DNA of 64,000 nucleotides from Cryobacterium sp. SO1. Lineage in GTDB: Bacteria > Actinomycetota > Actinomycetes > Actinomycetales > Microbacteriaceae. Shown here piece by piece: positions 9,539-19,476 of the stretch. The DNA lies in the NCBI RefSeq assembly GCF_004210215.2, contig NZ_CP067394.1:992001-1056000 (forward strand), given 5' to 3'. A program made the translations under genes and the position numbers. Under the pieces are notes generated by a model. The model had not been told where the DNA came from and did not search any database. It was given only the letters and a program-made list of their open reading frames with translations. Within the stretch, counting starts at the first letter, position 1, and each line of letters starts with the position of its first letter.

Positions 9539-10876
9539 TCAGCGGAACACCGTCGGGATGACGGCGTCGCCGCGGCCGAGCCTGAAGGCGTCGATGGGCA
9601 GCTCGCGCATCGCCGCAGCGTTCTGCTCGCGGGCGAGCCGGGTGCCGCCGGCGCCCAGGTAGCGTTCGTCGACAACCCCGGCCACCATCAGCGGCACGAG
9701 CAGAGACCGCTCCGCAGCACCGGTGGGGTCCGGTGCGGGGGTCGCGGCCGGGGCGATTGCCGGGCCGCCGGCATCAACCATCACGACCTCCTCGCGGGCC
9801 GTGCCGCTCGCGTCCAGTCGGCGCACAGCGCTCTTGCGTCCGCCGACCGAGGCTTTGGACGCTGAGGTCTTCGCCACCGACACCCACTCGTCGTCGGTGT
9901 TCCTGTGCGCCACCAGCTTGTAGACCATCCCTGCGGCCGGGGCGCCTGAGCCGGTGACCAGGGACGTGCCCACCCCGAACGCGTCTACCGGCGACGCCGA
10001 CAAGGCCGCGATCGAGTATTCGTCGAGGTCGCTGGTGACGGTGATGCGGGTGTTGACGGCGCCGAGCGAGTCCAACTGGGCGCGTGCGGCGGCGGCCACC
10101 GTCGGCAGGTCGCCGGAGTCGATCCGGATCGAGCCCAGGCCCGTTCCCGCGACCGAGACGGCCAGTTCGATGCCGTGTTTGATGTTGTAGGTGTCCACGA
10201 GCAGCGTCGTCGAGGCGCCGAACGCATCCACCTGGGCCCTGAAGGCATCCTCTTCGGTGTCGTGCAGCAGCGTGAACGAATGCGCGGCCGTGCCCATGGT
10301 GGGGATGCCCCAGCTGCGCCCGGCCTCGAGGTTGCTGGTGGAGGCGAACCCGGCGATGTACGCGGCGCGGGCCGCGGCCACGGCGGAGTGCTCGCCCGTG
10401 CGGCGGGAACCCATCTCGGCCAACGGCCGCCCGAGGCTCACCGAGACCATACGGGCGGCGGCGCTCGCGACGGCGCTGTCGTAGTTGAGCACGCTGAGGA
10501 TGAGGGTCTCAAGCACGACGCATTCGGCGAAGGTGCCATCGACCTGGATCAGCGGGGAGCCGGGGAAGTAGGCGTCGCCCTCCCGGTAGCCCCAGATGCT
10601 GCCGGGGAAGGAGTAGTCCGCCAGCCAGTCGAGGGTGGGCGGACGCACCACGTTGTTCTCGCGCAGCCAATCGAGCTCGGCATCGCCGAACCTGAAATCG
10701 CGGATCAGGTCGAGCAGCCTGCCCGTGCCGGCGACGATGCCGTACCGCCGGCCGGCGGGCAGACGGCGAGCGAACGCCTCGAACATGCACTCGCGGTTCG
10801 CGGTGCCGCTCTGAATGGCGGCATCCACCATGGTGAGCTCGTAGCGGTCGGTTCGGAATGCTGAAGACTCGGTCAC
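9539..10876 (-). CDS. pncB: Nicotinate phosphoribosyltransferase
   Basis: A 445-residue enzyme that converts nicotinate and PRPP to nicotinate mononucleotide in NAD salvage. Recognisable features are the N-terminal FRTDRYELTMVDAAIQSG, a FEAFARRLPAGRRYGIVAGT segment, the GTAAHSF motif near residue 195 and IRIDSGDL near 250, all typical of the family. The length is normal. It is transcribed alone, convergent with the DUF3039 gene. Confidence 0.88.
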   Translation of the reverse strand: MTESSAFRTDRYELTMVDAAIQSGTANRECMFEAFARRLPAGRRYGIVAGTGRLLDLIRDFRFGDAELDWLRENNVVRPPTLDWLADYSFPGSIWGYREGDAYFPGSPLIQVDGTFAECVVLETLILSVLNYDSAVASAAARMVSVSLGRPLAEMGSRRTGEHSAVAAARAAYIAGFASTSNLEAGRSWGIPTMGTAAHSFTLLHDTEEDAFRAQVDAFGASTTLLVDTYNIKHGIELAVSVAGTGLGSIRIDSGDLPTVAAAARAQLDSLGAVNTRITVTSDLDEYSIAALSASPVDAFGVGTSLVTGSGAPAAGMVYKLVAHRNTDDEWVSVAKTSASKASVGGRKSAVRRLDASGTAREEVVMVDAGGPAIAPAATPAPDPTGAAERSLLVPLMVAGVVDERYLGAGGTRLAREQNAAAMRELPIDAFRLGRGDAVIPTVFR

Positions 10877-10973
10877 GCGAGAAGCCTAGCCGCCACGGCC
10901 CCACCCGGGCTGGGTGCTCGTGTGCCCCCGTCCCCGCCCGACCTGGACATTGTGCGGTTCAACCGCCGCCGAG

Positions 10974-11022
10974 TTGCCGCAAACTCCCCCATCCATAGGT
11001 CCCAAGGTGCCGTTTGCGGCAA
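10974..11022. repeat. Intergenic inverted repeat, 11-bp perfect arms
   Basis: TTGCCGCAAAC at 10974-10984 is matched by its exact reverse complement at 11012-11022, with 27 bp between. It lies in the gap between pncB and fabF, both on the minus strand. It could be a terminator for fabF, a repetitive extragenic palindrome or an operator; no T-run follows either arm, so a simple intrinsic terminator is less likely. Confidence 0.5.
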
Positions 11023-11055
11023 GTCACGGGGTCTGCAGTGGGCAGGCGACCGGGC

Positions 11056-12288
11056 CTACAGGGCGCCGAAGGCGACGATGCAGTTCTGGCCGCCGAAGCC
11101 GAACGCGTTCACGAGGGCGTGCTTGATGGGCTGGATGCGCGCAGTGAGCGGCGTGTAGTCCAGGGTGCAGTCCGGGTCGGGGGTGTGCAGGTTGATCGTG
11201 GGCGGCACGATGCCGTTCTTGATCGACAACGCGCCGATCAAGGCAGACAGCGCGCCGGCCGCGCCGATCATGTGCCCGGTCATCGACTTGGGCGCGGTGA
11301 TCGAGATCTTGTCGGCGAAGTGGCGCAGCGATTCACGGATGGCGAGGGTCTCCGCCTTGTCGTTGGCCTGGGTGGAGGTGCCGTGAGCGACGATCATGTC
11401 GATGTCGGCCGGGTTGAGCCTGCTCCGGTCCATGGCCCGGGTGATGGCCTGGCTGGCGTACTTGCCCGACGGGTCGGGGGCAACGATGCTGAAGCCGTCG
11501 CTGGTGAGCGCGCCGCCGAGCACCTCGGCGTAGACCCGGGCGCCGCGGGCACGGGCGTGGGAGAGGAGCTCCATGACAAAGACCACGGCGCCCTCCCCGA
11601 AGACCAGGCCGTTGCGGTTGGCGTCGAATGGCCGGCTGGCTTCGGTGGGTGCCTCATTGTGGGTGGATGCGGCGTGCATGGCGTTCAGACCGGCGAACAT
11701 CACCGGGGTGATGGCGGCTTCGACGCCGCCGGTGATGACCACGTCGGCGTCACCGGTCACCAACATGGTGCGCGCCTCGAGCAGTGCGTAGGCGCCGCTG
11801 GCGCAAGCCAGGGCGCTCGCGTTCACCGGTCCGTGCACACCGAGGTCGATGGCGATCTCACAGGCCGCCATGTTCATCAGGGACGACGGCACGAAGCGGG
11901 GGGAGATGCGACGGGGGCTGCCGGCGTTGACGTGCTCGGTGGCATCCTGGATCTCGGCGTACCCGGACACCGCGCTGTTCACGATGACGGCGGTGTGGAT
12001 GCCCTCCATGGACGGGCCGAAACCGGCGTCTGCGACGGCTTCCCTGGCCGCGGCGATGGCCATCTGCGAGGCGCGTGAGGCCCGCTTGACCTGCTTGATC
12101 GACATCCTCGTGGCCGGGTCGAAGCCCTTGACCTCTCCGGCGATCTGGGTGGGCAGGTCGGTGGCGTCGAACTGCGTGATGCGGGCGACGCCGCTGCGTC
12201 CGTTGGTCAGGCCGTCCCAGGTTTCGGTCCACGAGTTGCCGAGCGGTGTGAGGGCTCCCAATCCGGTGATTACGACTCGATCATTCAT
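11056..12288 (-). CDS. fabF: 3-oxoacyl-[acyl-carrier-protein] synthase II
   Basis: A 410-residue condensing enzyme that elongates acyl-ACP with malonyl-ACP. The Cys-His-His catalytic set is visible: Cys162 in ALACASGAYA, a His in VAHGTSTQAND near 305 and a His in KSMTGHMIGAAG near 340. ATG 12288 is preferred because GAGGAG sits 9 bp upstream; an ATG three codons earlier touches that site. No other fab genes are next to it. It is divergent from murI. Confidence 0.88.
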   Translation of the reverse strand: MNDRVVITGLGALTPLGNSWTETWDGLTNGRSGVARITQFDATDLPTQIAGEVKGFDPATRMSIKQVKRASRASQMAIAAAREAVADAGFGPSMEGIHTAVIVNSAVSGYAEIQDATEHVNAGSPRRISPRFVPSSLMNMAACEIAIDLGVHGPVNASALACASGAYALLEARTMLVTGDADVVITGGVEAAITPVMFAGLNAMHAASTHNEAPTEASRPFDANRNGLVFGEGAVVFVMELLSHARARGARVYAEVLGGALTSDGFSIVAPDPSGKYASQAITRAMDRSRLNPADIDMIVAHGTSTQANDKAETLAIRESLRHFADKISITAPKSMTGHMIGAAGALSALIGALSIKNGIVPPTINLHTPDPDCTLDYTPLTARIQPIKHALVNAFGFGGQNCIVAFGAL

Positions 12289-12466
12289 GACGATCATCTC
12301 CTCAGACGGCACGAGGGACGTCTCCGGTGCGGGCTCTGCCTGGTTGGCCTGGCCCATATGCCGAGTGTAGTTACGGGTATATTCCGGCCCACGTACGTTG
12401 GGCGGTTCTGGGCATATGACGGTGTCACGCGTGGCCGAATGCCGAACCCGGCTAGGCTTGATCGAC

Positions 12467-13350
12467 GTGACGGATGCACCGATTGGGATTTTCGACTCCG
12501 GAGTCGGCGGACTGACCGTCGCCCGGGCCATCAAGGACCAACTGCCCAACGAATCGATTCTTTATATCGGCGATACGGCCCATTCGCCGTACGGACCGAA
12601 GAAAATCGCCGACGTGCGCGAGTACGCGCTGGAGGTTCTGGACGACCTGGTGTCCCAGGATGTGAAGTTGCTGGTAATCGCGTGCAACACCGCATCGGCC
12701 GCCGTGTTACGGGATGCCAGGGAGCGATACAGTGTGCCGGTGATCGAGGTGATCCAACCGGCGGTGCGACGTGCGGTGGGCACCACACGCAACAAACGAG
12801 TCGGCGTGGTCGGCACGGCCGGCACCGTGAATTCGCGTGCCTACAACGACGCGTTCGCCGCGGCGACCGACATTCAGCTGTTCTCCCAGGCCTGTCCCCG
12901 GTTCGTGGAGTTCGTCGAGTCCGGTGTCACCACGGGCGCCGAGGTGCTGCGGGTCGCCGAGGAATACCTCGCCCCGCTCAAGGCGGCAGACGTGGACACC
13001 CTGGTGCTGGGCTGCACCCACTATCCGTTCCTGCGTGGCGTGATCTCCTACGTCATGGGCGACGCGGTGACGCTGGTCTCCAGCCACACCGAGACCGCCA
13101 ACGACGTCTACCGGGTACTTGTGGGGCAGGGCCTCGAACGGGTCGAGGCCGCGCCGCCCAGCTACCGCTACGAAGCCACCGGCGACAGCGCCGACGACTT
13201 CCTCCGCCTCGCCCACCGGTTGCTCGGCCCGGAGATCTCCCACGTCGACCTGGTCGCCACGGGCACCATCAGCCTCAATGAGGTCGCCAGACTGGCCGCC
13301 TCGACCGCCTCACCTCGCTTTTCCAACCCCCGTCCTTTCAAGGAGAACTC

Positions 13351-13354
<4 letters not shown>
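12467..13354 (+). CDS. murI: Glutamate racemase
   Basis: A 295-residue enzyme that makes D-glutamate for peptidoglycan. It begins [19 protein letters not shown], and the two catalytic Cys residues are in VIACNTAS (about Cys74) and VLGCTHYPF (about Cys185). GTG 12467 is chosen by alignment to the family start. There is no Shine-Dalgarno site, and a TAGGCT box lies about 8 bp upstream, so the mRNA may be leaderless. It overlaps rph by 4 bp (GTGA), forming a murI-rph-rdgB operon. Confidence 0.9.
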
Positions 13355-14085
<731 letters not shown>

Positions 14086-14086
14086 G

Positions 14087-14677
14087 ATGCGCGTCGTTCT
14101 CGCCACCCACAACGCCCACAAGGTCGAGGAGCTGCGCCGTATTCTCGCGCCCATGCTGCCCGACCTCGAGGTGCTGGCCTACGACGGCCCGGAGCCGGTC
14201 GAGAACGGCGCGACCTTCACCGAGAACGCGCTGATCAAGGCGCGCGCCGCCGCCGCGCACACCGGCTTGCCGGCCATCGCGGACGACTCCGGAATCTGCG
14301 TCGACGTGCTCGGCGGAGCCCCCGGCATCTTCTCCGCCCGGTGGGGCGGACCGGCCAGGGATTCCGGGGAGAACCTGCGTCTGCTGCTCTGGCAGATCAG
14401 CGACATGACCGACGAGCACCGGGCCGGGCACTTCACCTGCGTGGCCGCACTGGCGCTGCCGAACGGGGTGGAGCGGGCGGTCACGGGGGAGTGGCCGGGC
14501 CAGATCCTGCGGGAACCGGCCGGTGCCGGCGGGTTCGGCTACGATCCCATCTTCCAGCCGGACGGCCACGCCGTGTCGGCCGCCGAGCTGCCCGCCGAGG
14601 TGAAGAACGCCGTGAGCCACCGGGCCATCGCCTTTGCGGCACTTGGGCCGGTACTCTCCGAGCTTTTAGAAGGCTGA
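14087..14677 (+). CDS. rdgB: Non-canonical purine NTP pyrophosphatase (RdgB/HAM1)
   Basis: A 196-residue house-cleaning enzyme that hydrolyses ITP, dITP and XTP. The start VVLATHNAHKVEELRRIL, the central TFTENALIKARAAAAHTGLP, ADDSGICVDVLGG and the GGFGYDPIF motif are all diagnostic. It starts one base after the rph stop, so translation is probably coupled. Confidence 0.92.
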   Translation: MRVVLATHNAHKVEELRRILAPMLPDLEVLAYDGPEPVENGATFTENALIKARAAAAHTGLPAIADDSGICVDVLGGAPGIFSARWGGPARDSGENLRLLLWQISDMTDEHRAGHFTCVAALALPNGVERAVTGEWPGQILREPAGAGGFGYDPIFQPDGHAVSAAELPAEVKNAVSHRAIAFAALGPVLSELLEG

Positions 14678-14788
14678 TCAGGGACTCTTGGCCCGCCGGT
14701 TAGGGTGACCTGAGTTGCTGAGAACGGCACTCATTCCCAATTAGCGGCTGGGCTGGCTTTCGCCCCGGCGGGCTCGTAGTTTTGAAGC

Positions 14789-15709
14789 ATGGGTCACGAT
14801 CACGCATCCGCTTCGACGAGTAATCGTGTGCGCCTGTCGATCGTCATCGGCCTGGTCGCGACGATTCTGGTCGTGGAAGTCGTTGGGGCCTGGCTCACCG
14901 GCTCCCTGGCGCTGCTCGCCGACGCCGGCCACATGTTCTCCGACTTGGCCGGCCTCATCATCGCGCTCACGGCCACGGTCGTCGCCGCCCGCCCTGCCAC
15001 CGACCGTCAAACGTTCGGGTACCAGAGGGCCGAGGTCTTCGGTGCGCTGCTGAACGGCCTGATCCTTCTGGTGGTGGCGGGCTTCGTGGTCGTCGGTGCC
15101 ATCGGCCGTCTGACGGCCGGTGCGCCCGCCGAGGTGCTGGCCGCCCCGATGCTCGTGGTGGCCGTGGTCGGTCTCCTCGCCAACATCGTCGGCATCCTGC
15201 TGCTGCGCCCCGCTGCCACCGGGTCGATCAACATGCGCGGCGCCTACCTCGAGGTGCTCGGTGACGCACTGGGTTCGGTGGCCGTGATCGTGGCCGCGGT
15301 GGTCATCCTCACGACGGGCTTCGCGCAGGCCGACTCCATCGCCTCGCTGGTGATCGCCGCGATGATCGTGCCGCGTGCGCTGGGCCTGCTCCGCGACGTC
15401 GTTCGGGTGTTCAGTGAATCCGCCCCCGCGGATACCGACGTACGAGCGATCCGGGACCACCTCGAGGGCACCGCAGGGGTGGTGGCCGTGCACGATGTGC
15501 ACGTCTGGGCGATCACGTCGGGGTCTCACGTGTTCAGCGCTCACATCGTGGTCGAGCCGGAGCTGCTGGCGGCGGGGAAGTCGGGCGAACTGCTGCGCGA
15601 ACTATCCGAGTGCATGTCGCACCATTTCGACGTCGAGCACTCTACTTTCCAGCTCGAGCCGGCCGATCACGCGGCGGATGCCGAACACGAGCACCACTCG
15701 CACCGCTGA
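14789..15709 (+). CDS. Cation diffusion facilitator family transporter (CzcD-like)
   Basis: A 306-residue inner-membrane antiporter for Zn, Co or similar divalent cations. It has about six membrane segments, with LLADAGHMFSDLAGLIIAL supplying the HxxxD metal site and a second site in RGAYLEVLGDALGSVAVIVA. Both termini are His-rich (MGHDHAS and EHEHHSHR), typical of zinc-handling members. It is a single-gene unit. Confidence 0.85.
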   Translation: MGHDHASASTSNRVRLSIVIGLVATILVVEVVGAWLTGSLALLADAGHMFSDLAGLIIALTATVVAARPATDRQTFGYQRAEVFGALLNGLILLVVAGFVVVGAIGRLTAGAPAEVLAAPMLVVAVVGLLANIVGILLLRPAATGSINMRGAYLEVLGDALGSVAVIVAAVVILTTGFAQADSIASLVIAAMIVPRALGLLRDVVRVFSESAPADTDVRAIRDHLEGTAGVVAVHDVHVWAITSGSHVFSAHIVVEPELLAAGKSGELLRELSECMSHHFDVEHSTFQLEPADHAADAEHEHHSHR

Positions 15710-15725
15710 GTGCGGCGGCACGGTG

Positions 15726-16460
15726 TCAGGCCTCGTGCTTGCCGTCTCTGTCGGTGTTGAAGGTCTCGGGGTCGAGCATGAGCGTGTCCGGGTCCACGGT
15801 CACGCCGGCGTGGGCCTGACGGCGGGCCTTCACGGTGGACTGGATGTAGTGGTAGATCGTGGGAAGCAGGGTGAGCACAACGGCGCCGAGCAGAATGAGG
15901 TCGATGTAGTCGCGTACGAAGTCGGCCAGCGGCGGGATGTAGCCGAGGAAGTAGCCGAAGAAGGTCAAGCCGGCGCCCCAGATCATGGCGCCGATGAAGT
16001 TGTACAGGCTGTACTTGCGGTAATCCATGTGCCCGACGCCGGCGGCCACAGGGGCGAAGGTGCGAACGATGGGCACGAAGCGGGCGGCGATCACGGCGAA
16101 ACCACCGAAGCGAACGAAAAAGGCGTTCGTACGTTGCACGTTTTTCACGCTGAACAGCCCGGATTCCTTGCGTTCGAACACCCGCGGGCCGAGCCGGTGG
16201 CCGATCAGGTAGCCCACCTCACCGCCGACGAAGGCGGCGCCGCCGATGGCCAGGGCCACCCACCAGATGTCGATGGTGATGATGTCGAAGAAGACGAACA
16301 GCCCGGTGATCACGAGCAGGGTGTCGCCGGGAAGCAGGAAGCCGATCAGCAGACCGGTCTCGGCGAAGACGATCGCGCACACGCCCAGGAGCGCCCAGGG
16401 CCCGAATCCGTTGATGAGGATCTCCGGGTCGAGCCACGGGATGAGTGCGGTGTTAATCAC
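15726..16460 (-). CDS. DedA family integral membrane protein, copy 1
   Basis: A 244-residue DedA/SNARE-associated family protein. Family landmarks are the acidic FAETGLLIGFLLPGDTLL segment, GGEVGYLIGHRLG and the FVPIVRTFAPVAAGVGHM motif. Members are proposed to move lipid carriers or influence membrane potential. It forms a tandem pair with a second DedA gene at 16568-17245 on the same strand. The C-terminal 40 residues are soluble and charged. Confidence 0.85.
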   Translation of the reverse strand: MINTALIPWLDPEILINGFGPWALLGVCAIVFAETGLLIGFLLPGDTLLVITGLFVFFDIITIDIWWVALAIGGAAFVGGEVGYLIGHRLGPRVFERKESGLFSVKNVQRTNAFFVRFGGFAVIAARFVPIVRTFAPVAAGVGHMDYRKYSLYNFIGAMIWGAGLTFFGYFLGYIPPLADFVRDYIDLILLGAVVLTLLPTIYHYIQSTVKARRQAHAGVTVDPDTLMLDPETFNTDRDGKHEA

Positions 16461-16567
16461 GAAGAAAACTCCAGTCGTCGGCGGCTAGATCGGCCAGTCG
16501 GCGGTGATCGCTTGCGTCGCTACAGGTTACCGCGTAATCGAACCGGAAGGCCTGATGAAAGGGTGGG

Positions 16568-17245
16568 CTAACCCCCCAATGTGTTGTGAGATCCAGTGCT
16601 GGTGCGGGCGTCGAGGTGGGTCTGAGCGCGGTCGGCGAACCAGGTGCGCAAACCGAACACGATCGAGGCGGTGATGAAGAATCCGGCGATGATGTACGCG
16701 GCACTCTTCACCCCGGGGATCGCAGCCGCGTAGTACCCGGTGAGGGTGATGCCCACACCCCAGGCCAGGGCCCCGACGAGGTTGCTGGAGAGGAACTTGT
16801 AGTAGTTCATCCGGCCGACCCCGGCCACGACGGGTACGAACACCCGTGCCCAGGGCATGAACCGGGCCACGACCACGGCCCACCAGCCGTACTTGAGGTA
16901 GAACGACTCGGTCTTCACGATGGCCAGGCGCGTGCGCCGGCCGCCACGTCTATCGAGGTAGCCGCGACCGTACCGCCGGCCGAGCAGAAAGCCCACCTGG
17001 TCGCCGAGGAACGCGGCGATTCCCACACCGACGGCGAGCACCACGATGTTCAGGCTCGACGTGGACGCGGCCACCAGACCGGCACCGAACAGGAGCGAGT
17101 CGCCCGTGATGAACGGGATGAACACGCCGAGAAAAAGAGCAGTGCCGGCGAACACGAGCGTCCAGACCAGCAGGTAGAAAACCACGACACCCGCGCTCGC
17201 GAGAAAGTCGCCGAGCTGGCCGTCCAGTGCCGCAGTTCGTATCAT
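16568..17245 (-). CDS. DedA family integral membrane protein, copy 2
   Basis: A 225-residue paralogue of the neighbouring DedA gene. It shares FITGDSLLFGAGLV, GDQVGFLLGRRYG and FMPWARVFVPVVAGVGRM with the same spacing as in copy 1. A basic loop (RRGGRRTRLAIVK) follows the second landmark. Its stop is about 107 bp before the copy 1 start. It begins 3 bp after the heme oxygenase stop, so the three genes may be co-transcribed and partly iron controlled. Confidence 0.85.
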   Translation of the reverse strand: MIRTAALDGQLGDFLASAGVVVFYLLVWTLVFAGTALFLGVFIPFITGDSLLFGAGLVAASTSSLNIVVLAVGVGIAAFLGDQVGFLLGRRYGRGYLDRRGGRRTRLAIVKTESFYLKYGWWAVVVARFMPWARVFVPVVAGVGRMNYYKFLSSNLVGALAWGVGITLTGYYAAAIPGVKSAAYIIAGFFITASIVFGLRTWFADRAQTHLDARTSTGSHNTLGG

Positions 17246-17248
17246 CGG

Positions 17249-17911
17249 CTAACGCGCCAACCCGTCGAAGACCGCGCCGTTATACGTGAACGCGGCGTCG
17301 ACCTCGGCCACCAGGGCGTCGATCTCCACCTGCGCGAGCGCGAGGGCGTTCAGTCGGTCACGGTAGGCGCGCTTGTACTGGACGATGTTGTTGATGGCGT
17401 CGAAGCGGTAGAAACCCAGTTGTTCGGGCGCGGCGCCGTAGTGCCGGGCGACGAGAGCCGCGATGGCCTGGCCGCCGGACAGGTCGCCGAGGTAGCGGGT
17501 GTAGTGGTGGGCGAGGCAACGGACCCGGTCGGCGCTAGTGAACGACTGGAGGTGAGCGATGTACTCCGTGGTGGCGGGCAGCGGCGGATGTTCCCTGCGC
17601 CAGTCCTGCACCCCGAGTGCGGACAGGTCGCTCTCGATGGCGGGCAGACGGTCCAAGGCCGGATCGAAGATCTCGATGCGGTCGACCTGCGAGACCCGGT
17701 CGACGAGTTGTTCGAGGGCTTCGTAGACCCAGGCGTACTGGCCGAGGTAGCGGGTGTAATCCGCGAGGGAGAGTTCGCCGCTCATCAGCTCGGTGATGAA
17801 GGAGCGGGTCTCGGTGTCGCGGTGTGGGGTAGTGGAACTGGCGCGCAGGTGTTCGGCCAGGCTCGGCTGGAGATCCAGGGGGCGCTGGACGGAGCGTGCG
17901 GTCGCGGTCAT
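17249..17911 (-). CDS. Biliverdin-producing heme oxygenase
   Basis: A 220-residue enzyme that opens heme to biliverdin, CO and iron. LAEHLRASSTTPHRDTETRS near residues 18-37 holds the likely proximal heme ligand His30, and LAHHYTRYLGDLSGGQAIAAL is the distal-helix GDLSGGQ motif that defines the family. ATG 17911 is chosen for family length. A DtxR/IdeR-type iron box lies 26 bp upstream, so expression is probably derepressed when iron is scarce. Confidence 0.9.
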   Translation of the reverse strand: MTATARSVQRPLDLQPSLAEHLRASSTTPHRDTETRSFITELMSGELSLADYTRYLGQYAWVYEALEQLVDRVSQVDRIEIFDPALDRLPAIESDLSALGVQDWRREHPPLPATTEYIAHLQSFTSADRVRCLAHHYTRYLGDLSGGQAIAALVARHYGAAPEQLGFYRFDAINNIVQYKRAYRDRLNALALAQVEIDALVAEVDAAFTYNGAVFDGLAR

Positions 17912-17936
17912 GGGAACCGATCTACTGAGTGACGGG

Positions 17937-17955
17937 TAAGGCAATCCTAACCTAA
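17937..17955 (-). promoter_or_regulatory. DtxR/IdeR-type iron box upstream of heme oxygenase
   Basis: Read on the minus strand, the 19-mer TTAGGTTAGGATTGCCTTA matches the IdeR/DtxR consensus TTAGGTTAGGCTAACCTAA at 15 of 19 positions. It lies just upstream of the heme oxygenase start, where a bound iron-loaded repressor would block transcription. Confidence 0.75.
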
Positions 17956-18043
17956 GCAGAATTCCGGTGGCCAGAATTGAAGTGATTTCTCAGTTGCAGC
18001 GGAGCCGGACAGCATCTGTGTGCTGACAGCCGGCGCCCGTCGG

Positions 18044-18125
18044 TGCGGGAGAAGGGACTTGAACCCTCACGCCTTACGGCACAGGTACCTAAAACCTGCG
18101 TGTATACCAATTTCACCACTCCCGC
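18044..18125 (-). tRNA. tRNA-Leu, anticodon UAG
   Basis: The minus strand folds into a cloverleaf with acceptor arms GCGGGAG and CTCCCGC, the D-arm TGGTGAAATTGGTATACACG, anticodon stem CAGGT/ACCTG with loop TTTAGGT (anticodon TAG), a variable arm typical of class II tRNA, and GGTTCAAGTCC in the T-loop. The genomic sequence continues CC after the discriminator A. Confidence 0.93.
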
Positions 18126-18243
18126 GAGTGAGGCTCCAGTCTAGAGCGCACTCGATCGGCTGCGGAGTGGCCCGGAGCCGGGAGGGAGGGCAGGCTGTGG
18201 ATAACTTGCACAGGCAGGACTGCTTGTGCAGCAGGATTCCCTC

Positions 18244-19476
18244 ATGACCGAGGCCGTGCGCATCATCACCGAGCAAGTGCGGCTGCGTGTGCGCCGCGAC
18301 GGCGTCGACCTGGCCGACGACGATGCCCTCGCCGATCAGTACGTGCGCGACGAGGTGCGCCGGTACAGCGAGCGGGCGCTCGGCGGATCGCTGCCGTTGC
18401 TCACCGACGAGTTCCAGGCGACCAGGGAGGTGGTCGCCGCGCTCACCGGGTTCGGTGCGCTGCAACCCTTCCTGGACGACCCCGACATCGAGGAGATCTG
18501 GATCAACGCGCCCAGCCGGGTGTTCGTCGCCAGGGACGGGGTCCCCGAGCTGACCCCGATGGTGCTCACCGAGCGCGACGTGCGTGACCTCGTCGAGCGG
18601 ATGCTGCAGGCCTCCGGCCGGCGGGTCGACCTGTCGTCACCGTTCGTGGACGCGTCCCTGCCCGACGGGTCCAGGCTGCACGTGGTGATCCCGGACATCA
18701 CCCAGCGGCATTGGTCGGTCAACATCCGCAAGTTCACCCGGCGCATCCGGGACCTGACCCAGTTGGTGGCGCTGGGCGCTCTCACCCAACCGGCGGCGGA
18801 CTTCATGCGCGTCTGCGTGCGCGGTGGGCAGAACATCCTCGTCTCAGGGGCTACCCAGACCGGCAAGACCACCATGCTCAACGCCCTGTTGTCGGCCACC
18901 CGCCGCACGGAACGCATCATCACGGTGGAGGAGACCTTCGAGTTGAGCGTGGGGGCTCGCGATGTCGTTGCGATGCAGTGCCGGCAGCCCAGCCTGGAGG
19001 GTGCCGGGGAGATCACCCTGCGGCGACTGATCAAGGAGTCGTTGCGCATGCGACCTGACCGGCTTGTTGTGGGCGAGGTGCGCGAAGCGGAAAGCCTCGA
19101 CCTGCTCATCGCGCTCAACAGCGGACTTCCCGGCATGTGTTCGATCCACGCCAACAGCGCAAGGGACGCCCTCGCCAAACTGTCGACGCTGCCGCTGCTG
19201 GCCGGGCGCAACATCGACTCCGCGTTCGTGCTGCCCACGGTGGCCGGGTGCATCGACATCGTGCTGCATTGCGAGATGGACCGGCACGGGCGTCGCCGGG
19301 TAACCGAGATCATTGCACCGAGCGGCCAGCTCACCGGGTCCATCATCGAGGCGAGTCCGCTGTTCCTGATGAAGGACGGGGTCTTGGAGCACACCGGGGG
19401 GTTCCCCACCAAGCTGGCCAAATTCCGCGCCGCCGGCCTGGACCCGGCCGAGGTTCTGCGGAGGGGAGCGGCATGA
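18244..19476 (+). CDS. tadA: Flp/Tad pilus assembly secretion ATPase
   Basis: A 410-residue CpaF/TadA-type hexameric ATPase that powers Flp pilus assembly at the cytoplasmic membrane. Visible are Walker A SGATQTGKTTM near residue 200, the Asp and His boxes (VGEVREAESLDLLIALNSG, CSIHANSARDALAKL), and an N-terminal domain with LDDPDIEEIWINAPSRVFV. An upstream GTG at 18226 is possible, but ATG 18244 gives the usual family start. It overlaps tadB by 4 bp. It heads an operon cut by the prophage in tadC. Confidence 0.88.
   Translation: MTEAVRIITEQVRLRVRRDGVDLADDDALADQYVRDEVRRYSERALGGSLPLLTDEFQATREVVAALTGFGALQPFLDDPDIEEIWINAPSRVFVARDGVPELTPMVLTERDVRDLVERMLQASGRRVDLSSPFVDASLPDGSRLHVVIPDITQRHWSVNIRKFTRRIRDLTQLVALGALTQPAADFMRVCVRGGQNILVSGATQTGKTTMLNALLSATRRTERIITVEETFELSVGARDVVAMQCRQPSLEGAGEITLRRLIKESLRMRPDRLVVGEVREAESLDLLIALNSGLPGMCSIHANSARDALAKLSTLPLLAGRNIDSAFVLPTVAGCIDIVLHCEMDRHGRRRVTEIIAPSGQLTGSIIEASPLFLMKDGVLEHTGGFPTKLAKFRAAGLDPAEVLRRGAA

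Noticed and set aside
15375..16571. Long open frame of 398 codons over the cation transporter and DedA gene
   Set aside because: It spans two clear genes on different strands and reads as low-complexity Gly/Asp/Glu-rich shadow sequence.
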